DNA from: Phalacrocorax aristotelis | Taxonomy: Eukaryota; Chordata; Aves; Suliformes; Phalacrocoracidae | NCBI RefSeq assembly: GCF_949628215.1 | Contig: NC_134279.1 | Coordinates: 77,506,830 to 77,570,829 of the forward strand | Length of the DNA: 64,000 nt | Reading direction: 5' to 3' | Shown: positions 24,077 to 35,500 of the stretch, in pieces | Layout: the number at the start of each line of letters is the position of its first letter | Numbering within the stretch: position 1 is the first letter of the stretch | Program-made: the position numbers and the translations under genes | The notes under the pieces: generated by a model | Database searches by the model: none | The model's input: only the letters and a program-made list of their open reading frames with translations | Told to the model about the DNA's origin: nothing

Positions 24077-27034
24077 AAGAAACAATTGAACTCTTATATA
24101 AGGAAACCTAGGATCTTTAAATAACACTGGGTCCTGCAAGCTGGTAGTAGAATAGAGGCTCAATCTTTTTAAGCCAAACCATCTAATTAGCATGTGAGCC
24201 AAGTTTTATGAAGGTGGGTCAGTTCAGACGTGTTACTCCTGCGAAAGCCAAGCCAATTTCTTTTAATGGCATGTGCTGTGAGAATTAAACCAGATTCTGC
24301 AATCAGCATATTGTCCTTCCTGGCCACAAACAGCCACTGGTAGGCTACAGTCAACGAGCACATCCACAGCAGCTCCTTCCCGGCAGGGACCTGCAAGCCC
24401 CACGGCCAGGATGGAAGGAGGAAAGGATTCAGGGTGCTCTTAGCACCCTCTGATGGTTGCACAGCCTTGCCCCAAAGAGACTTTCAGTACACAATTAAAA
24501 ATAATATAATAACCTCATCTTGGGGTTTCCTATCCTGCCAGCGAGATGCCCAGTGCCTGGTACCCCACTGGCCCCTCTCCGCCAGTTCGGTCCTAGCACG
24601 GCACCGGTTTTGGAAACACGGATGCTGTGACCCACCCTCAGTAGCTTTCCAAGGGATCTCACAGCCTCCCCGGCTTCTGCGCACGGTTCTCATCCAGAAG
24701 GAAGCTGCTCTAACCAGGACTATTCCCATATTGTTTCCATTATATTTTTATGACTGTCATGTGGACAGGGGAAAAGGGGAGGCGGGGGGAGACAAATAAG
24801 AGAAAAAGAGATGCAGGACGTCAAGTTCTGCCTTTGAGGAGGGAGCTGACAAAAATGTGATGGTCAACTCCCTCTAGAACAAACTTGCAGACACTGGAAA
24901 TCTGAGTGAGCACAGGCAGACCCACAATGGGAAGGACAAAATGCTTCCTCAAAAGCAGTTTTACAGCCCCTCTTGCAAGCAAGAAGGCTACCGCCTCAGT
25001 CCCAGTTCCTTTTGTGGGTTTTTTTCGTGGCCTGGCTAATTTTGGTCTCAATCACACAGGTCAGGAAAAAATAAGGACAACAATTTGACAAATTGCTTTC
25101 TGCCTGGAAACCCTCGTGGGGCTCCAGTGGGATGCAAGGCACAGCCCTTCCCCAGCCGATGCCACATGCTTTTGCTCCAGAGGTGACACCGCGCGACCCT
25201 GGGGGTCGCAGCACCACAATGGGCACATCGCAGCAGGGCCCAGCACCGTGGCTGTTTGCAGCTCACATCCGCAGGGCCACGCACACCGATGTGTGTCCCC
25301 AGATCCTTGCTGGCTGCTGCCGTGGACCAAACCATCTTGTCCCCCATCCCTGTGACTAAAATCTGACCCTGCTGAGCCCTGTCTGGGAAATGGGATCATT
25401 TTATTTCAGTCTGGGTCCCTCAGCTGGCTGGTGTTAATGGGTTAAAGTGCTGTGGCTCAGCCCCAGGTTGATGCCACCATGCTGGAGCAGGGGAGCTCAT
25501 CTCTCTTACCCCACACCAGTGCCCATGCCACTGGGGTTTGGCTCTGCTGTGCTAGTCTTCATCTGTCCGTGCCCTCCCTCCACATGCTGAAACATTTCTG
25601 GACTTTGCCCTGCTGCCAAAGGGGAGAAATATGGGAAGTTTGCATAATTTGTCAGTGAGAAAGAAGTTTGCTAAGCTGGTCAGGGCATGAAAGGCAGAAC
25701 CAAAGACTTTTTATTCAGTCAAGAAACAGGTGGTGATATGGGGACTGGCTATCAACGGAAGAGACAAGAGAGAGATACAAAAAGAAGAAATCATCGTCTC
25801 TAAGTACATTTACTTAGGAAAAACCCTGCACTGGATACAAGCTCTTTCTATATCAGATCCTCACTGTGATATTTCTTAGAGTTGTGCCTGAGCGCTTCAC
25901 CTTAACTTGCCAATATCTCCTGAAATAAAGCATACACAGCTATTGCCTTTGCGTCAGGGTACAGACAAGGCTCCAAGCAGCACATCACATGCAAAGTGGT
26001 TGCATCCAATACTCTTACAACATGACAGTAAGGGCCAGGTGCACATAACTGGGGGGGATTATCTTGTCCGTGTATGGCCACATGTCCATCAGTATTGTTT
26101 TAACCTTTCCCCAGAAAATGTAATTTTTGTCACAGACGTTTTTCGACAACAAGCAAACCATCAGACTTAAAAGGAGCATTACAGTCCTTTATGGGACCTG
26201 TAGTTTTCTCTTGGGGTTTCCAGGGTTGGAAGGCACAGCCAAACCACCTCCACAAAGGCACCGTGAGAACAGCTTTCAGCCAAAAAGGAGACACAACCAG
26301 GCGGCAGAAACAAACCGGGATGGGAAAAGCAAATTACCACTGCCACTTTCAGCTGCAACATGAAAATGTCCTGTTTTGACAGACCCAAAAAGACTTTTGT
26401 TTTCATCAAAAGTTGCTGTAAAAGAAAAATCGCTTTCAGGCAAGGACTCATTGTTTCCTTCCTTTCTGCTGAGTGATGACAGATCTCACAGAAGCTCTAA
26501 GCATAGGTGGAGTAGGAGAACCACATAAATATAAGCTAAAATGCACCTATACTTCCTTCCTGTGGAATACCATAAACTCTTGTAAATTCTGCAACATGAG
26601 CAGCTGGGTCAGAGGCAGAGGGGAACAATAAACAACGCAGGAAGGAATTGCTGGCGTTGCTGGAGAAGCTCCTGGAAAGCCCAAGAGGAGGGTTCTCTGT
26701 GGTGCTGTGGTCTGTGTGCTGAGTTCATGTGGTCCCAAGTGGGCTTACAGGCCAAAAAGATGATGAGAAAGCAAAGAGGGATGGAATAGCTGCTGCAGGG
26801 TCACCTAACGCATCCGTGGCAAAGCCATGCTCTCCATCCCTTCACACTCCATCTGGACACCTGTGTGTAGACACCAGGATAAGTCAAAGATGGGCAGCAA
26901 ACCCTCACTCCCACAGTCTGTGCCTCTTTTTCCATCCACATGCTCCACGATGGCTGGATAGAGTGGGACAGGCTTTTGTATATTTTTTTAAAGCCATGCA
27001 GAGGTATAGAGTGCACCAGCTCTCCGACAGTGGG

Positions 27035-27323
27035 ACTAGACTCTTTCCAGTGATGGCCAACGCCAGGCCAAGGGGCAGCGGGCACAAGGTGGAACACGGG
27101 AAGCTCCACCTGAACATGAGGACAAACCCCTTCCCTGTGCGGGTGCCAGAGCAGGGGCACAGGCTGCCCAGAGAGGCTGTGGGGTCCCTTCCCTGGAGAC
27201 ATTCACACCCCACCTGGACGCGGCCCTGTGCCCCTGCTCTGGGTGTCTCTGCTCAAGCAGGGGGTGGGACGGGATGAGCTCCAGAGGGCCCTTCCAACCC
27301 CCCACCACACTGTGATTCTGTGA
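27035..27323 (+). mobile_element. CR1 LINE, short 3' fragment
   Basis: The sequence runs from GACTCTTTCCAGTGATGGCC through CAGGCTGCCCAGAGAGGCTG and CCTTCCAACC to TGTGATTCTGTGA, the 3' end of a CR1 of a different subfamily from the one at 6.7 kb. It covers the last part of ORF2 and the short 3' UTR. The GC content is high for the neighbourhood. The open frame spanning 26729-27277 is a by-product of this insertion. Confidence 0.9.
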
Positions 27324-27764
27324 GTGACTTATAGTAGGAGGAGGCGTATCTGAATGGAAATGTCATGGTTTTGTCTCATGCTTTCACCACTTCTTAAACT
27401 TCTTAGAGAAAAAGTAAAATGATTGTCTTTGGGTTCTCTCACCAATGGGTTGTGTGTGGTTCCTGAAGCATCAGCACAGCTCCTTCCTCAGTTGTTAGCA
27501 ATTTCTTGGCATCCTTTTGGATGTAGCACAAAGGCAGCATGACTGCACCACACAATGTCACACGGACTTAGTCTCTTGGGCATCACCACGTTTGTGTGCT
27601 GCCACCTAGGATGTGCCAGCAGGGACATCGGCTGCCCAGGTTGCCCTGCGGATCTTCATTGGGACTGCACAGCCCACTCTGCCCCGACACCTTGGGGCTG
27701 CCACGGGTGCCAGCCACTGTCAAGCCAGCTGTGATGTGTCTACACATCTCTGCTCCCTAGGTAG
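27324..27764. other. Short intergenic spacer between two LINE fragments
   Basis: Unique sequence; nothing recognised. Confidence 0.55.
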
Positions 27765-28155
27765 TCATCTCCTAAAAAAGCTTATTTAGGCCACAGAATG
27801 AAAGCTGAGAGGAGACACGGTTGCTGTCTATAAATACATCAGGGGGAAGCACTAGGGAGGCAGCTGAGCTATTGAAGCTAAAAGACAATGTTGGCACAGG
27901 AACAAACGGGCATGAAGAGGCCAGGAATAAATTAGGCGAGAAATTAGAGAGAGAAGACAACCCTCTGAGAAGCTCTCGCCTGGAACAGCCTTCCAATAAG
28001 GACTACAAGACACAAAGCGCTTTTCTGTCAGATGGATCTGACTAAAGTAATGAAGATGTGGGGTGGCTGTATGTTGCTGCTGCCTGAAACACAAAGGGTT
28101 GCAGCATGCATCCAGCTGATCCCTTCGAGTCCCACCGCCCATGTTCTTATGAATG
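27765..28155 (+). mobile_element. Old CR1/L3-type LINE 3' fragment
   Basis: Phrases such as GGTTGCTGTCTATAAATACA, then GGCACAGGAACAAACGGGCA, AATAAATTAGGCGAGAAATT and TGGAACAGCCTTCC occur in the order expected for the end of an ancient CR1/L3 LINE. It finishes TGATCCCTTCGAGTCC...CATGTTCTTATGAA. It is much more diverged than the CR1 copies above. Subfamily assignment is from memory. Confidence 0.65.
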
Positions 28156-31100
28156 TGTAGGTACCACTATGCTGGACAGGTAGGCGAATACAGAAGTATA
28201 GCTATAAATGTTAAATTTGACCTAAGATGCCCCAATCTCCCATCAAAGTGTCTGTGCCTGGAAATGCAGCTAAGAGAAAAAGCCCACTATAACGTTTTCC
28301 ATGAGATTGGCCATTTTTGTTACCTCTTCTGTGCTGGTGCTCACCAGGACTCTACTGCAAAATGTGTTGACAAGGAACCATGGTCCCTGCTCCACAGAGC
28401 TAGTGCAGCTCTTCTCCAAAGTGCAGGTGAAATTGTAATCCACCCCCTTACCAAGGAAGGGGTAGGACTAGACTGCGCTCCCTATAAAAGAGGTAAGGAA
28501 ATTGATCCATCCAGAAGACCAGATGGAGAAAAGCAGTAAGACTTACTTTTCCTGCTGTCAAAAGCCATTAAAATAACACATCCTGACATCCGTGGTAGCC
28601 ACCACCACATCATGGCCCCAGCCCTCCACAGTCAAAGGTGGAAGTGAAACAAAGCCCTGACATGGAACAGAAGTCTCCTTCCCTTTGCACTGAGAGAGGA
28701 AGGAAAGCCACAGCACAGCCCTGGCACAAAGCAGCGTGGGCACAGCCATGGTGCTGGCAGCCCATGCAGACTTGTGGACTGCTGCCCCATCTCACCCTCA
28801 GCATGGACAGTGATAGCCAAAGGGATGCAACCCCCTGAAACATCACTGCCCCACCCTGGGGTCTGATTTTCCCCCTCAGCAGGAGGAGCACACTGGCATC
28901 CTCGGGGCTTTAAATAGGTTTACGAGGTCCAGCCTGCACCGGTGGAGTCTCTCCCAATGCCATGCCTGCTGTAGGGCTCCACAGGGAGCCTTTTCACCCC
29001 ACATGCTGCAAAGCCAAGCGTAGGTGGGGATGTGGGCAGAGGTAGCTGCAGTTCACTGCCTTGTTCATGTGTACAAATTGGGTATTTATGGCAGCTGAAA
29101 GGGGAAAGACCAGCTTTCCCAAGGAGCTCTGAACATTTCCCGCCAGCTTCAATACCAACAGAAGACTAAGTAATAGCTTCTGCTGGAGGGAAATTGTAGG
29201 TGCTCCAAAAAATGTATTCATCATAAATTTTTTTTCTCCTCCTCACGCCATAAGAAAGCTCTGGTTTAGCAGCTGGAGATCTGCCAAAAGCCAGCCCTCA
29301 TTATAAGATCACACATTTGAAAAGATTGCAGAAGTAGGTTTGTGCTTAAATATGTATGATGCACAAACATATATAATAGATAGATTCCCTGACATCCCTG
29401 AGATAACCTGAGTATAGTTTAGGTAACTCAGGTACTGTAACTCAGATTCATTCTGTAAACACTTCTAGGCTACATTATCTTTCACATCTATTTTACTCAG
29501 GCTATATTACCCCAGTGATCCCAAAAGCGAGCCAATAAACCCCTCCTACCACACCCTATATCATATGTTCCCTATATACTTCATATTTAACAGACAAAGT
29601 TCACTAGGGATATTTTAATCTGGTTATTTTTAAAAAATACATCTAGAAAGCCAATTCAGGGCAGATGGATAGGTGAAAGGCCTAATAACTAAACTTATAA
29701 TTCCAATATAGTTCTCAGTTCCCCTCTGCATTTGGGTTCAATCCTGGGAATGCTGATACCGAGCATAGCACTAGTTGCATAAATTTTTTCAATAAAAGTC
29801 AATGGCTGTTCTCACAGGCACAGAGTCAGCTTACATAAAATCCCACAAGCTCTTCTGCTGGCCCACTGTCTTCAAGTATCTTTAGGATCTTTCTGACCAT
29901 CGGAGACTTTGAAAATGGGAGCAATTATGTCATCCTTAAGGAGGAGGGACTGTCAGGAGAGGAGCCATTTCATGTAAGTCTCCTGATTCCCAGAGAACTA
30001 CAAAAGGCTCCACCACATCTACAAGTGCATCTAGAGGAAAACAATTCAATTTAGTTAACTTTAACAATGGAGAGAAATTCACTCTTGCATGTGCAATAAT
30101 CAACCATGTAATAGCCCATGTATTACAAGCTTAATATTTACTCCAAAAATGTTTTCACCTCAGATGCACTTGGTTTGCAGACTTCGAGAACACGTTCCCA
30201 CTCCTCCCAAGGGAGATGAAGGCAGGGGACATTTGAAAGTCCTCTCCATTCTGCATTGCCCAAAGACTTCTGCTCCCTCACTGCATGCCCTGAAGGAGCA
30301 TAGCACGAGCCCAGGAGCTAACCCCACACTTGTGAATTGAGACAGCCTTCCCCTTCCAACACACGGCTCTTGCACATTTTTGTTTTAAAATGAAACAGTG
30401 TTAAGGAGGCCTTTGGGAAATGAAACAAAAATGGCATTTTCTTTCTTTTTTTTTTAATTTTCTATCCATCACTTCTCCTCAAGACCTCAAGTCCCAGGAC
30501 ATCCTGCCTGACACAATCCAGAGCTGGCCCCTTCAGGCTCTAAATGAAGTCACAGCTTCAGGGTTTCCAGGCAGAAAGTTCACTGGAAGGGCCATGGGAG
30601 TGCTTTTGTCCTTCCTAAGGATGATGAGAAGTTGCAGAAGAAACCTGGATGCTGGTTGCAAAGGTAGGAACTCAACTCTTTGAGGAGCGAGGCAAACCCA
30701 TGAATAATTTTTCTTCTTGTGCCCATATGGATGGTGTTTTAACAAGGCACAGCTTAATTCAAAAGTATTCACAGCAGCTCACAGTAGTGACAAGAATAAA
30801 TGAGCCATGACATTTCACTCCAAGAGCAGTAGATGGGGAATTCACAGAAGGGAATTTGTGAAACCTATTAATTCCCTGCAGCCCCCTCCTCCCTCTGTAT
30901 TAGTCTGAAAGACTCATTTTTCAGTTCCCGGTTATAACACAGGAACAGCCTCCTCTCACTCACCAGGGAGCCACAAGAACATGAGATGTTTAAATATTCT
31001 TGCATGGGAACATCTCCTATGTACCCAAAGAACATCCCTCCCTCCATACCCTCCCATAGAAGATAATAAGCCCCAGCTCTGCCTAAGTAACAGCCTCAAG

Positions 31101-32572
31101 GAGGAAAGGAGGTGATAGTTTCATGCTCTGTGCACCCCAGAAGTAGAGAAGCATAGGAGAGGCACACACTGCAGCTGAATGTGCTTCTATTTCTGGAGAC
31201 ATTTCTCCTCTTTATGGTCACGCACCACTTTGCTGTCACTGTACAGGGACCTCAGTAGGTATATCTGCTCTGTCTTCAAGCATAACTCCTGGGAGCTATG
31301 TGAAGGCTCACAAGTCCCTAAATTTCAACTTCAATTTCCTCACTTTGCTTATCTTTCAGATGCAGTAAGAAAAAGGGATCCACCCCAAAACCCAATGACA
31401 GCAAGTTAGCCCATTTCACCCCCACTCAAAGCAGGCAGGAACATGCAATCTGGAAACCGTCATCGCCTTGTAAAACCGGCCACTTATTTTGAGGACCCAG
31501 TAAGTCAGAGTTAACTTCATAAGTGAAGCCTGGCACAGCTTTCCTCCCAGCTTCCCTATATGAAATTTTAGGCTTAACACCTCTTTTTCTGCAAAATTTG
31601 CTTTTGAGCATTCAACTATTTTCCTACTGAAGTTTGCCTCATGCTGAGATATGAAAAGCACAGATTTTGGCTAAATATGAATGACTGAGGTCAGAAAGTT
31701 TCTACAGACCCCATAAACTCCACAGCCTTAAGTGATTTAAGGCGACAACCCTAGGGTTTCTTTTGGGCCAGCCTTTGACTGAACTGGAAATTTGGTTGAC
31801 CACCGTTCAATTCCCAGTGGAGGCTGTCACTTCAGGAGATATTTTACAACTGGAGATTGATTTCAAGACGTTGGCTCTGACAGAAGCATCTGTTGTGTTG
31901 CATGGACCATTGAGACAAAGTTTGTTGCAGCAACAGAGCCCTGACTGCCATCCACATGATGAAGCTGTGCAAGAAGGGAGGAGTGATCCCTCCATGGGCG
32001 CTTCTCCTCAGGCTTTGGTCCTCAGCATTATAGGCTACTGGCTTCCACACTCATATTGCTCCATACCAGAGCGTTGCAAGCTCTTTTTTACAAATCTATC
32101 ACCATTTCCCTCTAAAACCCCCTCCTCTGCCTGCTGAAAGGTGGTTTCTTCACCTCCCTTGCTGGGATGCAGAGGGGCACCCACCCCAGCTCAGCCACCT
32201 GGGAGCCAGCAGCCACGCAGGATGCCAGGGCTGTGGTTTCCAGCACAACAAAAATAACATCAAGACTATCAACCTATTTCAGGACTGTTCCCTCATGCAG
32301 GGCAACACAGCCAGACTATTCCAGGCTGCTACTGTACTTACTGATGGACACTGCCTGCGTGTGCCCGGCATACTGTACATTCCCTTGTAAGGGCTTGCCC
32401 CATTCCCTGCTATGCTCCTAGTTGTCATCTGGCCGTTTGCCCCACACCTGCTGACGGGAAGGTCCCCACAACACCCACTCTTGAAAACCCTCTCCCGAGG
32501 CTCTCCCGGGAGCTCCCTGGCAGGCTAAGATGGCTTCAAATTGAAGGAGGTGCTGAGCTGAGATGGTGCATC

Positions 32573-32595
32573 GTGGTCCTGCATTGCAGGACCAC
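32573..32595. repeat. Near-perfect palindrome, 11-bp arms with 1-base centre
   Basis: GTGGTCCTGCA (32573-32583), a single T, then TGCAGGACCAC (32585-32595). It lies in unique GC-moderate sequence and not in a recognised repeat. Confidence 0.85.
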
Positions 32596-35500
32596 AGTTG
32601 TCTGGTTGTGCAGCATCCCACGCAGCAGACACATGCTTCTCATTAGGAAACTGTTTTAAAACCCACTCCTACATTTATTAGATCTTCTGCAGTCGGCTAG
32701 AGCCTGGGACTAGGGCATCAGAGGAGGGAGGTGGATGTGAGAGCTGGGTCCAACATGGGATCCCTTCCTCAGGTTTACATCAGAGATCCTAGAGTTGGAG
32801 CTTCACTGAGGGTTTATCACTGCTGACATCAGCTATTTATAACATCAAAACCAAAATTTTACAAGGTTCACAGGGGCACTTCAATCATTGCTCAGGAGCA
32901 GGATGGCAGCAGGCTTCATGAGGAAGACCTTGTCAAATGGGATTCTGGGCCACACCAAGGTCTGCAGGGATGAGTAATATTAATGAGGCAATCTTGGAGG
33001 ACAAGTAGGTAAAAGCTGGTGGATATGGGGCTTTCTGAGAGTCAAAACATTTCAGATCTCAACCCAGAGTGCTAAGGGGTGGGGCCTGAATTCCTCCTAT
33101 CCAACTGTATTTTTAACAAGATGTCTCACTGCCCTGTGTTTTCTTTATAGCCTGTGAAGATGATTCGAACTCTAGGTCTATGGCAACTCATCTCTCTCTG
33201 TTGACTTCAGAGGGAACTTAGACCAGATGCCACTTCAAAGCTTAGGACCTGAGTTAGTGGGCAAACCTAAGCTGAAACCTCCAGTTTACCACCAAAATTA
33301 ATAGAGCTACTACACAAATGTCCCCATAACACATTGAACCTGATGTCTGCCAATATTCGCCTGTGGGAAACCCCTTGAGAGGAGGAGGATGTGGTCTCCA
33401 TGGCCAAACAGCTTCTGAGCCTCTCTGCTGAAATGGGTGGTCATACCCAAACTTACTGCCGTGGAGGGGATAAATTCTTGATTTTTGAGAGCTCTCCACC
33501 ACCAGCATGATTGAAAACATCCAGAGATTAGTAAGTCCCTGATGGAGGTCAGCTTGCAAGCCAACAGGTTAGCTCTGAACTCTCTCTGAGGAACAGAGCA
33601 GCCCCTCTGAAGTTACACACCTCAGTAATTCAAATGTGTTTTTATTTTCCCATCTGCCTTTTTGCCCCTTTGAAAGCACAGAAGACACGGTGCTCAAATA
33701 GTATTTCATCTGTCCTCCTCTTCCTCACCACACTCCCTTCAAAAGCTGCCCTGTGTACAAGCTACTCTCTCCCTCTTGAGCTTGAGGCACATCTCCTCCA
33801 ACGGCCTGCATCCAACAAAGATATTGGGCGCCTGAAAGATGCATAGCAGGAACTTTCAACTCTTAACTCAAAATTCACATCCCTAAAATTCACACAGCTA
33901 CTGCGTACTCCTGGAGATACCTGACATTGGTAGGGACCATGGTTCCTGCTAGCAAGGTGCCTACCTGCATGTTTGTGGGCACTGCCTCTCTCTGTAGCAC
34001 TGGTTTTTTCCTTCTGTTTTTCTGTAAGAAAAGTGTTTAAATACCTGATTTAAAAAAAAAAAAGCATGATTCTTACCATGCAGTGCACATCCAGCTAAAG
34101 AGCATCATGAGTATAGAGAGCCACAACCCTCTCAAAAGACTCGTGACACATTCTGGCATTGCTCATTTCTCACACCACGCACAAAGACAGTCACAGTGCT
34201 GTCAAACGCTTGCGTTTTGCTCTAGAAATGGATCCCTCATCAGTGCAAAGCACAGAGGCCATGACAACTCATGCCATGGGAGGCACTGAACACCTGCCAA
34301 GAGCAGCAGGAGCAGACGGGGCCACGCATGGAGGGGAGCTTGAAGCAGAACGTGCTGGCTGCTGCTCCAGCGATGCGCAGCCATCTCACACTCATATCTG
34401 AGGAGGTGACAATGTGAGTAACTGACACTTAAGCATGAGATTTTTTTATCCAAGGAGCATCATTCGCTGCAAAACCTCCTTCCCATTTGCCATCCGTGGG
34501 GGTAAGTCAATCAGGATAGTTAAGCTTTCAAAACCAACAGAAGCTCTGGGGCTTTTTGGCAGCAATGAGTCCCTGCTGCCTCTGCAATACTGCTTCCAGA
34601 CATGCACAACCTTCCGTCAAAAGCACCGCTTGACACTGGGCGCCTTCAAAAGTTCACCCAGCGAGCCCGAGCCAACTCACTGCCCCATCGCCCCATGTTA
34701 AGATAAACCAATTTGCAAAATCTGGAAACCATTCCCTTGACCCATCAGATAAGGGTGCTGCAGGATCCAGGTTCTCACCAACACTCCTGGACTGCAGCTG
34801 AAGCAATTCCTGCAGTAGCCCAGCCTGATAAAGCTGCTGCTAGATTCCTCCCTTTTTGGCTGAAGATTTAATTCGAGATCTAGTATCCCACTGTGCACTC
34901 CCCCAGACTTCCAAAATGTTCTTCTCCAAACAGCCTTCCCGTCTCACACTGCCAGGCTTTGCACATCTGGAGTCCAGACTTCATTGTCACTGACCCAGGA
35001 CTCACCATATTTCTCCTCCTCCAGCTCAAAATTAAACACATACAGTCATCCTGATCTGAGCACAACCCTTCTGCCAGGTGGTGTCAGCATCCCACAGCGC
35101 CAGGTCCAACAGCTCATGTTCATTTTTAAAACAAAGCAGCCCCAGCTCAAGGCACCCACACTGAATTTCTAGGAACCCCAAAAAACTTCCACCGTGTCCT
35201 TAGCAATCACTACGGCCTCTCCACTGACATCAGTCTGTGGGTGAAAATCTATTATTGGGCTTCTCATTTCTCCCTGAGGTGGAAAAACTCCAAAATAGCC
35301 TGTGGAAATGGATGGTAGTAGTACCCCACCCGCTCCCCCCACTCCCCCCCAAACATCAGCCATCACCGGTTAAGTCCCCACCGGTGGGAAGCCTCTGCAG
35401 GCGAACATGCTGGCAGATGTAATTTCTGTCCCCCACCACATAAGCCCGTGCACCATATGGAGTCACGGAGTGGTTAGGATCAGGCCACTGACTCTAGGCT

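Larger units (their letters stand above)
20633..27034. other. Intergenic sequence, no gene recognised
   Basis: Open frames reach about 130 codons (for example 22719-23108 and 22996-23382, which overlap on opposite strands) but show no domain. CpG-containing GC-rich patches at 23020-23060 and 25130-25300 are too short to call CpG islands. The AT-rich block 23530-23960 holds the (TG)9 repeat and may be regulatory. Confidence 0.5.

Noticed and set aside
25193-25209. GCGACCC-TGG-GGGTCGC inverted repeat
   Set aside because: Arms of only 7 bases in GC-rich sequence are expected by chance.
26729-27277. 182-codon plus-strand frame, the longest in the window
   Set aside because: Its second half is CR1 3' sequence read in a non-coding frame and its first half has no domain.
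28480-28492. TATAAAAGAGG-like promoter box
   Set aside because: No transcript, CpG island or coding exon follows; a single TATA word is expected by chance in 64 kb.
28153-28539. 128-codon plus-strand frame starting MCRYHYAGQVG
   Set aside because: Begins at the tail of an old LINE and shows no domain or conserved pattern I recognise.
29730-29750. GGGTTCAATCCTGGG resembling a tRNA B box
   Set aside because: No A box at proper spacing and no cloverleaf could be drawn.
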